This document shows, in pieces, positions 39,268-48,129 of a DNA stretch of 64,000 bases. A program made the translations under genes and the position numbers. The stretch is taken from contig JAQBNL010000069.1 of the NCBI GenBank assembly GCA_028288585.1, positions 1 to 64,000 on the forward strand, written 5' to 3'. The notes below the pieces were generated by a model. It had not been told where the DNA came from. It saw only the letters and a program-made list of their open reading frames with translations, and searched no databases. Every line of letters begins with the position of its first letter. Positions within the stretch are counted from its first letter, which is position 1. The DNA comes from Chitinophagaceae bacterium (GTDB taxonomy: Bacteria; Bacteroidota; Bacteroidia; Chitinophagales; Chitinophagaceae).

Positions 39268-40134
39268 TTAAACAAAAATTTGGTTGGCAATAATAAGCGC
39301 TTCTTCCAATGCTGCTCTATCTATACCAGGCAGCAAACTTTTTTCTTCAAAATATGGTATCAGTAATTCTGAATTTATATTCCCTACCAGGTCATCATTT
39401 GCCATAGGGCATCCGCCAATTCCCTTTAAAGCGCCATCAAATCTTTTACAGCCGGCCTGTAATGCAGCATCAATTTTCTCTTTCCAGTTAGCGGCTGTTG
39501 AGTGTAAATGAACACCTATTTCGATAGCAGTATATTTTGGAATTAAAATATCCAGGATAGAGGAAACCTGCGCCGGCAAAGCCACCCCAACTGTATCAGC
39601 CATTGAAATAATTTTTATTCCCAAATTAATAAGTTTATCAACCCATTGCATTACAATTTCTTCATTATAAACATCGCCATAGGGATTGCCAAATCCCATA
39701 GAAATATATACTACCAGTTGTTTCTTATTCTTTATGCAAATCTCCTGTATCTGCCCTACTGTTTGCAGCGATTCTTCGATGGTGCTATTGGTATTTCTTT
39801 TTTGAAATGTTTCAGAAATGGAAAAAGGAAATCCCAGGTAAGTAATCTCATCAAAGGCTACGGCTTCTTCTGCTCCCCGTAAATTAGCTACAATGGCCAG
39901 AAGCTTTGTTTTACTATTTGCCAATTGCAAACTGCGTATTACTTCTTTAGTATCTGCCATTTGCGGGATTACTTTTGGCGAAACAAAACTTCCAAAATCT
40001 ATAGTGTCAAAACCAACTTTTAATAATGTATTTATATACTCTGCTTTTTTTGCTGTGGGAATAAAATGCTTCCATCCCTGCATGGCATCCCTCGGGCATT
40101 CAACTAAATGAATTTTATTTTCCATCAAATGCAA
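39268..40134 (-). CDS. Hydroxymethylglutaryl-CoA lyase-like protein
   Basis: HLVECPRDAMQGWKHFIPTAKKAEYINTLLKVGFDTIDFGSFVSPKVIPQMADT; ISMADTVGVA; FDGALKGIGGCPMA. Confidence 0.88.
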   Translation of the reverse strand: MHLMENKIHLVECPRDAMQGWKHFIPTAKKAEYINTLLKVGFDTIDFGSFVSPKVIPQMADTKEVIRSLQLANSKTKLLAIVANLRGAEEAVAFDEITYLGFPFSISETFQKRNTNSTIEESLQTVGQIQEICIKNKKQLVVYISMGFGNPYGDVYNEEIVMQWVDKLINLGIKIISMADTVGVALPAQVSSILDILIPKYTAIEIGVHLHSTAANWKEKIDAALQAGCKRFDGALKGIGGCPMANDDLVGNINSELLIPYFEEKSLLPGIDRAALEEALIIANQIFV

Positions 40135-40184
40135 TTTAACAGTAAAATACTTGCGGCAAAACTCTTTAAATACGAAATTTACTA

Positions 40185-41087
40185 TTGAAAGGTAATCTTG
40201 TGAAATTTTTATCGCTCATTTTTATTTTATTATTATTTCATTGTGCCGCATTCAGCCGTATGGCAGTTGATTCGATAAAATATAATTATAATAGCGAGGC
40301 TTATTATAAAAAAACCGGGATAAATATTTATATCATTTCAAAAGATAAATATTTTAATTTCACCAGTCGCATTATTGTTTGGCAAACCAAGCTGGTAGCA
40401 TTGTTTCATAGCAAAAAAATGAAGGTGATATTTGCCACCTCCACTGCCGATGCCGGGGAAAAAATAGCAGCATTAGTACAGAAACATAATTATACTATCA
40501 ATAATTTATGGTTTGATTCTCACGGAAAATATAGGAAAGGCTATTCATCCTTTATGATAGGAGTTGATGAATATTATTATAAAAATATATCGGATACCAA
40601 TCATATCTCCTCTCTCAAAAAAATTGCCTCCTATTGTAACAGTCATACTAACATTGGTTTGGGTTCATGTTTTGCGGCCGCAGATTATACTTTTCCTGTT
40701 TTAAGAAACGGGACTTACGAAAACATGCATGGCGACTCATTACTAAGAGGCATGGGAAATATTTTTAAGGAGAGTACTGTTTATGCCTGCAAAAGCTGGG
40801 TGATGGCAAAGCCCTGGATATTGGGTAGCAAAAATGCTTTAGCAGGTTACCCGTTGGACAGGCAATATAAGGATACCATTTTTTTACCTGTATGGAACCG
40901 TATGGGCACATGGGATAAGTATTCTGCCACTTCTCATGAAATAGAAACTATTAATACTGTTTACCTGACAAACAATGGTGAAATTTTAGTGCAGGATAAA
41001 TCATACCTCGCTCAAAAAAAAGCGCAAAGAAAACTGGCAAGAAATTTAAAAAAATTAAGGCCTGATCTTTATGACCTGTCAATGTAA
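40185..41087 (+). CDS. Secreted protein with possible clan-CD (caspase-like) hydrolase motifs; true start probably GTG at 40200
   Basis: Signal-like VKFLSLIFILLLFHCAAFS; LWFDSHGKY followed ~50 aa later by IGLGSCFAAADY. Confidence 0.5.
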   Translation: MKGNLVKFLSLIFILLLFHCAAFSRMAVDSIKYNYNSEAYYKKTGINIYIISKDKYFNFTSRIIVWQTKLVALFHSKKMKVIFATSTADAGEKIAALVQKHNYTINNLWFDSHGKYRKGYSSFMIGVDEYYYKNISDTNHISSLKKIASYCNSHTNIGLGSCFAAADYTFPVLRNGTYENMHGDSLLRGMGNIFKESTVYACKSWVMAKPWILGSKNALAGYPLDRQYKDTIFLPVWNRMGTWDKYSATSHEIETINTVYLTNNGEILVQDKSYLAQKKAQRKLARNLKKLRPDLYDLSM

Positions 41088-41255
41088 CACTGCATTTTCT
41101 TTTATACAAAGTTTTTACCAGTGAAATAAAAACTGCTGAATGGTTTTTCGATCCATTTACTACACTATATTTTTAAACAAGCCAGTGGCATGAACAAATA
41201 ATAATTTAATCTTTTCTAAAAAAAGCTTATTTTACTTTTATAAAACTGCTGTGAG

Positions 41256-42305
41256 ATGACTTTTCGAAAAGCCATAGCATCTGACAATGGGCAATTGCTT
41301 GCTCTTACCAACGCCACACCTATGCAGGGAACAATATCCATCTGTATAAAAAGAGAGCCCGACTTTTTCGCATTACTTAATAAGAAGGGGAAGCCTTACG
41401 TAATTGTTGCTGAAGAGGATAGCAAAATCATAGGATGTGTTTCAATAGTAAAGGAAGAAATGATTTTATTAAATAATCCGCAAGTGTTTTATTATTTGTG
41501 CGATCTTAAAGTTCATCCTCATCATCGAAATAAAAAAATCGCAACAAAGCTGTGCCACGAAATGCACAATTATTTACTAGATAATGACGCAGACTGGATG
41601 TTAAGCCTGGCGGCTAAAGGCAACAACAAAGTAATGCCAATAATGCAAGGTAAGTCCGGTATAGACGGATCTCAATCCTTGGGGACATTTATAATGTACC
41701 AATTACTCCCTAAAAAAAATATTAGCCTGAGTAAAAAATATCGAATAGCAGTATATGATAATGTGCCTGCTATAATAAACTTGTATAATGAATATAATAG
41801 CAAGTACGTTCTTCACCCTGTAATATCTGAAGAAAGCCTAAAAGATTGCAGGCATATAGTAGCATTTGCAAATGATAAAATAGTTGCTGCAATAAGTTTA
41901 TACGATCCTGTATATTTTAAACAAAATGTTGTTATCGCATTACCGTGGTACCTGAATATTACAACAAAACTAATGAGGCTGATGAAGCCGGTGTTCAAAT
42001 TTCCTCCTATACCCCATACAGGTGAGGCTATTAAAATTTTATATGCAAAGGCTTATGCTTTTTTAACCGGATACGAGGATGCATTTATTGAACTTATCCG
42101 GTATGCCAGGATGCATGCATATCAAAATAAATACACTTTTTTTTCTATAACATTTCATGAAGCAGATAAATTAAAAGAACTTATAAAAAATATGCCGTCA
42201 TTTACATTTAGATCGCATGAGTTTATAGGCAGTTTAAAAAACAATACAGGTGTATTAAATAAAATAAAAGAAGGTAATGTGATCGAGGATTTTTCATTAG
42301 TATGA
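41256..42305 (+). CDS. GNAT-family N-acetyltransferase, first gene of operon
   Basis: YLCDLKVHPHHRNKKIATKLCHEMHNYL acetyl-CoA binding region. Confidence 0.85.
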   Translation: MTFRKAIASDNGQLLALTNATPMQGTISICIKREPDFFALLNKKGKPYVIVAEEDSKIIGCVSIVKEEMILLNNPQVFYYLCDLKVHPHHRNKKIATKLCHEMHNYLLDNDADWMLSLAAKGNNKVMPIMQGKSGIDGSQSLGTFIMYQLLPKKNISLSKKYRIAVYDNVPAIINLYNEYNSKYVLHPVISEESLKDCRHIVAFANDKIVAAISLYDPVYFKQNVVIALPWYLNITTKLMRLMKPVFKFPPIPHTGEAIKILYAKAYAFLTGYEDAFIELIRYARMHAYQNKYTFFSITFHEADKLKELIKNMPSFTFRSHEFIGSLKNNTGVLNKIKEGNVIEDFSLV

Positions 42306-42330
42306 ATTTTATCACCATAAAACTACTATT

Positions 42331-43074
42331 ATGAACACAACAACTCTCACTCCGGAAAAAACTGAAATTTACTGGGATGTAGTAACAGACATGCTTTCGC
42401 AAGCCATTACAGGCGAGCTGGTAGGCATGTCGAACTTTGCGACCTTAACAGGAACCATTGATGATGTGCATGAAAAAATGGAATGTGCAGAGCATGCCAA
42501 TTGTGAACGTGGCCACGCCGAAGGATTTATACATTTGGCAAAAAAATACAAGCTGCCTGTAAACATTAATATGGATGGCTATTACTGGAAAAATGTTAGA
42601 GAATGTTTTTTACGATGGGCAAATAAGCCTGATTTTATCGGTTGCATAATCATCCAGGAAGTAATTCTGGAATGCTTTGCTGTATCCATGTATAAAGATG
42701 TTGGTAATGCATTAGAAGACCATGAGATAGGACAGCTATTTTTATGCATTTCAAAAGAAGAAGAAGAGCATATAGAACATTCCATTGATATTTTACAAGC
42801 CGAACTTGATAAAGATTACGCAGGGTTTATACAAAAAGTGGAAGACATTCATAATGATTGTATGACGATACTCGCTGAGTGGTCGGCAACAGTTGATCTA
42901 AAAGGACATTGTGGTGTATGCAGGGGTGAGTGTATGAAAAACTCTTTGTATGCCGCAGGAATGGATATTAAATCCCTGCGTGGCAATGCAATTAATTTAT
43001 ATTTAAAAACACTTGACAGGATAGGCATACCAGGTACAAAAAGTTTACAATGGATAGCGAATCTTCCAATGTAG
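42331..43074 (+). CDS. Ferritin-like di-iron protein resembling cyanobacterial aldehyde-deformylating oxygenase (ADO)
   Basis: GE...; CERGHAEGF (vs ADO MEMKHKKGF); CIIIQEVILECFAVSMYKD (vs CLLIQSLIIECFAIAAYNI); KEEEEH (vs KDEYTH). All six expected iron ligands present. Confidence 0.75.
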   Translation: MNTTTLTPEKTEIYWDVVTDMLSQAITGELVGMSNFATLTGTIDDVHEKMECAEHANCERGHAEGFIHLAKKYKLPVNINMDGYYWKNVRECFLRWANKPDFIGCIIIQEVILECFAVSMYKDVGNALEDHEIGQLFLCISKEEEEHIEHSIDILQAELDKDYAGFIQKVEDIHNDCMTILAEWSATVDLKGHCGVCRGECMKNSLYAAGMDIKSLRGNAINLYLKTLDRIGIPGTKSLQWIANLPM

Positions 43075-44129
43075 CATTTGCACTTATCGGCCACCAGGAT
43101 TCATGGCAAAAGATCAGCGGTTTTGTTAATCTTCTTCGGAATACTTCGCAGGAAGCTGAAATAGAAAAACAGAAGATAGCAGAAGTATATTCCTATTTTC
43201 CGCCCTGTGCAATATTTGATATTGACGTAAGATCAATAACAGGTATAACAGCAAAGGGGAAATACATCGAGACATTTATTTCTCCGGATGAACTTACGCT
43301 AAAACATTGGAAAAATAATATCTCTAAGGTAAAGCAAGCTGCTGATTGCGCCTCAAATTTACAAGCAGGGATTGCAACACTTGGAGGATTTACATCAATT
43401 GTTCTGGAAGGAAGGGTTGATATGCTGAACGGAAATTCAAAGACTTGTTTTACTACCGGTAATACTTTAACTGCAGCATTTATTGTAAAAGCAATTGAAA
43501 AAGCTTGCAAACATTTTAATAAAGAATTAAAAGATCAAAACATTTTAATTATCGGGTCAACAGGTGATATTGGCTCGGCATGTGTAAAATATTTTTCAGC
43601 AAAAGTAAATACACTGCTGCTTTGCGCAAGACAGCAAAATTTATTGTATCAGCAGCAAAAAGAACTGTTAGAAAATAATATTTCTGCAAAAGAGTCAGCA
43701 GATGTTACAACACTTTTGCCGGAGGCTGATATAATTATTGCAATAGCAAGTTCTATAATTGAAAATTTTGATCCGGCATTATGCAAAAAAGATGTGATCA
43801 TTTGCGATGCAGGTTATCCAAAAAACTTAATTGATAACCTTTCTGAAGATCTTAACGAACGGCTGTTTTGCGGAGGGATGGGAATTGTAAATGGTGGCTA
43901 TGATTTTACGCCTTCCTTTCACCACCAATTGTACAATTTCCCTATTCCCAATATTGGCCATGGTTGCCTTCTTGAAGCCGTTGTGCTAAGTTTTGAAAAT
44001 AAAAATATTGCATATTCAACCGGCAAAGGAAATATTTCACCGGAAAAGATTGAACAGATGTATGATATGGCACAAAAACACGGGATCAGAGAAGCTCCAT
44101 TTTTTAATACTCTTAGAGTATGGGATTAA
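43050..44129 (+). CDS. Long-chain acyl-ACP reductase (AAR)-like protein
   Basis: FALIGHQDS, VRSITGITAKGKYIETFISPDELT, ITLGGFTSIV-like, CFTTGNTLTAAFI, IGSTGDIGSACV, DAGYPKNL, HGCLLEAVVLSFE; each has a counterpart in cyanobacterial AAR. Confidence 0.85.
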   Translation: MDSESSNVAFALIGHQDSWQKISGFVNLLRNTSQEAEIEKQKIAEVYSYFPPCAIFDIDVRSITGITAKGKYIETFISPDELTLKHWKNNISKVKQAADCASNLQAGIATLGGFTSIVLEGRVDMLNGNSKTCFTTGNTLTAAFIVKAIEKACKHFNKELKDQNILIIGSTGDIGSACVKYFSAKVNTLLLCARQQNLLYQQQKELLENNISAKESADVTTLLPEADIIIAIASSIIENFDPALCKKDVIICDAGYPKNLIDNLSEDLNERLFCGGMGIVNGGYDFTPSFHHQLYNFPIPNIGHGCLLEAVVLSFENKNIAYSTGKGNISPEKIEQMYDMAQKHGIREAPFFNTLRVWD

Positions 44130-44138
44130 ATTAAACTT

Positions 44139-45251
44139 ATGAAAAGTAAAATCAATGACCAGGTGCCTCTATCAACGCTGATCTTTACGCTTAATTGGGA
44201 AGATCCTGAAAGTGATGTAAGGGCAATAGATATGAAAGAAGGACAAACATTAATGACCATCACTTCAGGTGGCTGTAATACCTTAAATTTTTTACTTCAT
44301 GCTCCTGAAAAAATATATGCTGTTGATATTAACCCGGCCCAAACATGCGTAATGGATTTTAAAATAGCAGCCATAAAAAATCTTGATCATCATGAATTTA
44401 TTTCTTTGCTTGGACTGATAAAATGTGACAAGCGTTTGGAGTTATTTTCAAGAATACAACATGATCTTTCAGAAGAGTCTAAATTATTTTGGAATGCCAA
44501 TAGTAAGCTGGTAAAAAAAGGAATTCTTTTCAATGGAAAATTTGAAAGGTTTGTAAAGCTTGCCGGTAAAATGCTAAACTTTATACAAGGGAGGAAAAAA
44601 GTTGAAAAATTTTTCTCCTTAGAAACCCTTATTGAACAAAGAGATTTTTATAATAAAAGATGGAATAATAAAAGTTGGAAATTGATATTTACTGTAATGT
44701 TCAACAAAAAACGGTTGGCAAAGAAAGGATTGGTAGCAGAATATTTTCATTTTGATGATGGAGCACAAACCTTTTCTGAAAGCTTTTACAACAGGGCATC
44801 AAAAGTATTATGTGATATACCTGTAAAAAGTAATTACTTTTTATCAGCATACTTTACCGGAAAGTATAATAGTGAAAACGAGGTCCCCCTATATCTTAAG
44901 GCCGAAAATTACGAAAAGATAAAACGAAATATAAACAAGATAGAAGTGATAACTGCTGACACAAAATATTGGCTGGAAAAAATGCCTTGTTCCTGCATAG
45001 ACGGCTTCTGCCTTTCCAATATCTGTGAGCTAATGAGTGAAGAAGATACTAAAAAACTTTTTACAGAAGTGGCTCGTACTGCGAAGCCCGGTGCCAAAAT
45101 ATGTTTCAGGAATTTAATGATACCAAGAGAAATTCCTGAAGAACTACAAAACATTATAAGTAAAAATAAATGCGTAAGCGAAAACCTCCTGGCAACTGAC
45201 AGGTCGTTTGTGTATTCAAAGGTTGCAGCATATGATGTTATTAAAAAATAA
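44139..45251 (+). CDS. DUF3419 / BtaA-like SAM-dependent 3-amino-3-carboxypropyl transferase
   Basis: TLNWEDPESDVRAIDMKEGQTLMTITSGGCNTLNFLLHAPEKIYAVDINPAQTCVMDFK. Confidence 0.85.
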   Translation: MKSKINDQVPLSTLIFTLNWEDPESDVRAIDMKEGQTLMTITSGGCNTLNFLLHAPEKIYAVDINPAQTCVMDFKIAAIKNLDHHEFISLLGLIKCDKRLELFSRIQHDLSEESKLFWNANSKLVKKGILFNGKFERFVKLAGKMLNFIQGRKKVEKFFSLETLIEQRDFYNKRWNNKSWKLIFTVMFNKKRLAKKGLVAEYFHFDDGAQTFSESFYNRASKVLCDIPVKSNYFLSAYFTGKYNSENEVPLYLKAENYEKIKRNINKIEVITADTKYWLEKMPCSCIDGFCLSNICELMSEEDTKKLFTEVARTAKPGAKICFRNLMIPREIPEELQNIISKNKCVSENLLATDRSFVYSKVAAYDVIKK

Positions 45252-45277
45252 TTGTAAAAGATCATAAACAAATAAAT

Positions 45278-45727
45278 ATGAAAACTTTATTTGATCCTGC
45301 CATCAACCAGGAAATTCTTGACCGGGTTGAAAGATTAACGCCTTCCTCAAAACCGGTGTGGGGTAAAATGAGCGTAGAAAAAATGTTGGCACATTTATAC
45401 CTTGCGTTGCAGGTAAATTTTGGAGAATTAAAATTAAACAAGAGTTTACTGGGTATATTCTTTCGCGGTATATCGAGAAGAATTTTATTGGGCGAAAAGC
45501 CATTTCCAAAGCATTTGCCTGCTGACAAAAAAATATTGCCGAAAGAAGTGGCCGTCTTTTCTATAGAAAAAGCAAAAGTAGAGCAGATAATTAAAAGATA
45601 TATTGAATCAGTAGAATCAGGTCTCTCAAAAAATTCGCATAATATTTTGGGAAAGATTTCTCCACAGGAATCTTCTTTCATTTCTTATAAACATCTTGAT
45701 CATCACTTAAGGCAGTTTGGAGTTTAG
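45278..45727 (+). CDS. DUF1569 (DinB-like) protein
   Basis: RVERLTPSSKPVWGKMSVEKMLAHLYLALQVNFGE. Confidence 0.75.
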   Translation: MKTLFDPAINQEILDRVERLTPSSKPVWGKMSVEKMLAHLYLALQVNFGELKLNKSLLGIFFRGISRRILLGEKPFPKHLPADKKILPKEVAVFSIEKAKVEQIIKRYIESVESGLSKNSHNILGKISPQESSFISYKHLDHHLRQFGV

Positions 45728-45750
45728 TAATACAAATATTATTATAAAAT

Positions 45751-46674
45751 ATGGAAGTATTAACTACAAATAAAAAATTTACAATTCCCAATGCTATAAA
45801 TATTATAGCTGTAATAATATTATCTTTTTTATATTTTATCCTGCTCATAACAGCTTCCAAACAACAGCATTGGTATTGGATGATAGGGATTTCCATTTTA
45901 TTCGGAATAATAATGATACCGGTTTATACGCTTATACATGAAGCTGAGCATAATATCATAAATTCCAACCTGTTTATAAACAACCTTTTGGGAGGATGGT
46001 TATGTTGCTTGTTTATAGCTCCCTTTAGTTTTTTTAAGCATTGTCATTTGCGTCATCATAAAAAAAACAGGACAGATCTTGAGATGTGGGATCTGTATTA
46101 TGAACACCAGGATAAATGGAAAAAATATGGTAAACTTTATTTTGTTTCTATCGGCTTTGGATACCTGAGTGTTGTTTTATCTGTCATACTTTTTTCTTTT
46201 GCCCCCAAATTAATTTATTCAGACTTTTTTACAAAGCAAACAGAAGCTGCCGGGTTTTTGCAAGGAAGTAACACCATAAAAAAAATAAGGGTGTTTAAAA
46301 TAGAAAGTATACTGGTAATTATTTTCCATGTTGTATGTTTTTATATTTTTAAATACAACTGGACAGCCTGGGTTAGTTGTTATTTAATTCATGGATTTAT
46401 CTGGTCGTCTCAAAATTATGTGAATCATGCTTTTAGCCCCAGGGATATTATTAATGGAGCTCATAACCTTAAAGTACCCACCTGGCTAAAATTAATATAT
46501 CTTAATTTTAATCTCCACCTTGCTCATCATCAAAATCCCAAAATACCCTGGATACATTTGCCCGATTTTATTAAAGATGAAAATCATAAAATAAGTTTTT
46601 TTAAAAACTATATAAGGCTTTGGAAAGGCCCCATAATCACAACTGAACCTGATCCATCAAAAGATATAGAATAG
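45751..46674 (+). CDS. Membrane fatty-acid desaturase
   Basis: His boxes HEAEH, HLRHH, HLAHH among four hydrophobic regions. Confidence 0.9.
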   Translation: MEVLTTNKKFTIPNAINIIAVIILSFLYFILLITASKQQHWYWMIGISILFGIIMIPVYTLIHEAEHNIINSNLFINNLLGGWLCCLFIAPFSFFKHCHLRHHKKNRTDLEMWDLYYEHQDKWKKYGKLYFVSIGFGYLSVVLSVILFSFAPKLIYSDFFTKQTEAAGFLQGSNTIKKIRVFKIESILVIIFHVVCFYIFKYNWTAWVSCYLIHGFIWSSQNYVNHAFSPRDIINGAHNLKVPTWLKLIYLNFNLHLAHHQNPKIPWIHLPDFIKDENHKISFFKNYIRLWKGPIITTEPDPSKDIE

Positions 46675-46696
46675 ATATTATTTCTTTTCATCGAAC

Positions 46697-48076
46697 TTAT
46701 TTGATTTCTTTTATAATAAGATATATCCCACCTCTTGCACGCAAAGTAATATTCGGCTCTACCTTTGGCACGTACCCCGCCGGCACATCAAATTCAAAAT
46801 GCCTGCACAGGCGGCTTACTACTATTTGCATAACCATTGTTGCAAAATTATTCCCTAAACAAAGTCTTGGTCCACCTCCAAAAGGAAGATAAACATATGG
46901 AGGCCTTTTTAGCAGTTGATCTGCAGTAAAATGTTCGGGATTAAAATCATCCGGTGTATCCCAGTACCCCGGATGATGATGCATACCAATGATATTAATT
47001 AAAACATTTGATGAACCGGTAATTTTTATTCCATTTATTTCATCATTAATAAGAGGCTTACGAACAATTGCCCAAATTGGCGGATAACAGCGCAATGCTT
47101 CCTGTACAACCTGTTTTGTATATACAAGTTGGGGCATATCGTCAAGAGAAGGAAATCTATCACATAAATTTTTTACCTGTTCTTCTTTTACTGATTGATT
47201 AATTTTTTTTTCTTTAGCTAAATGATACATTATCCAGCTTAATGTTTGTGCAGTTGTTTCATGCCCTGCCATAAACATTGTAGTTACTTCATCACGCAAT
47301 TGTTTACCAGACATACCATCCTTAATATCTTCGTCGTAATAATTTATAAGCATATCAAGCAGGTCTCCCTGCAAAGAGCAAGAAGATTTATTAATCTCTT
47401 TCTTTCTTCGTTCAATGATGCCATAGATAATATCATCAAAAATTTTACAGTTGTTCTTAAATTTCTTATTAGCTTTTGTTGGCCAATTCGCGGGGATCTT
47501 AATAATACTTTTCATCCATGAAGAAGCATATATAGCCAACTCTTCCAAGGCATAAACCATTGTATCCATTTCTTCGGTAAGCGCCGTGCTAAACATTGCA
47601 CGGCTAATAATAGAAATAGTTAGTTGCAGAAATTCATGTCCAATATTTATTTCAGATCCTGGTTGTATGTTTTTTAATTTGCTAATAAACAAAGTAGTTT
47701 CATCATTTATAATATCTACCATGTGCGGCAGCCTTTGCTTATGAAAAGCCGGCTGCATGATGCGGCGTTGTCGCACCCATAATTCCCCATTGCTTGTAGA
47801 CAATCCTTCACCGAGAAACATCCCTAACAATTTCGTAGCGCCGGGTTTAAAATATACTTTATGATTTTGAAGCAGAACATGCCTGATATATTCAGGATGC
47901 TGAAGAACGAAATACTTTTTACCGAAAAAATTTGTGGTTACTATCGAACCGTAATCTCTCGCAATTGTTTTTAAAAAATCTACCGGATCTTTTAAAGCCT
48001 GGCGGGTATTACCTAAGAAAAATTTTCTTTTTAATGTTTCAGGTTCCCGGTAAGATGTTGCAAAGGAACTGTTCAT
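46697..48076 (-). CDS. Cytochrome P450
   Basis: MAGHETTAQ, EALR, FGGGPRLCLGNNFA heme ligand loop. Confidence 0.97.
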   Translation of the reverse strand: MNSSFATSYREPETLKRKFFLGNTRQALKDPVDFLKTIARDYGSIVTTNFFGKKYFVLQHPEYIRHVLLQNHKVYFKPGATKLLGMFLGEGLSTSNGELWVRQRRIMQPAFHKQRLPHMVDIINDETTLFISKLKNIQPGSEINIGHEFLQLTISIISRAMFSTALTEEMDTMVYALEELAIYASSWMKSIIKIPANWPTKANKKFKNNCKIFDDIIYGIIERRKKEINKSSCSLQGDLLDMLINYYDEDIKDGMSGKQLRDEVTTMFMAGHETTAQTLSWIMYHLAKEKKINQSVKEEQVKNLCDRFPSLDDMPQLVYTKQVVQEALRCYPPIWAIVRKPLINDEINGIKITGSSNVLINIIGMHHHPGYWDTPDDFNPEHFTADQLLKRPPYVYLPFGGGPRLCLGNNFATMVMQIVVSRLCRHFEFDVPAGYVPKVEPNITLRARGGIYLIIKEIK

Positions 48077-48129
48077 AAAACAGAATTAGTCAGAAAGCTA
48101 CAACAAATAAGAAAGTGAAAGATAAAACC

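Noticed and set aside
46697-48076. P450 as a member of the lipid operon
   Set aside because: Opposite strand and convergent; kept only as a neighbour.
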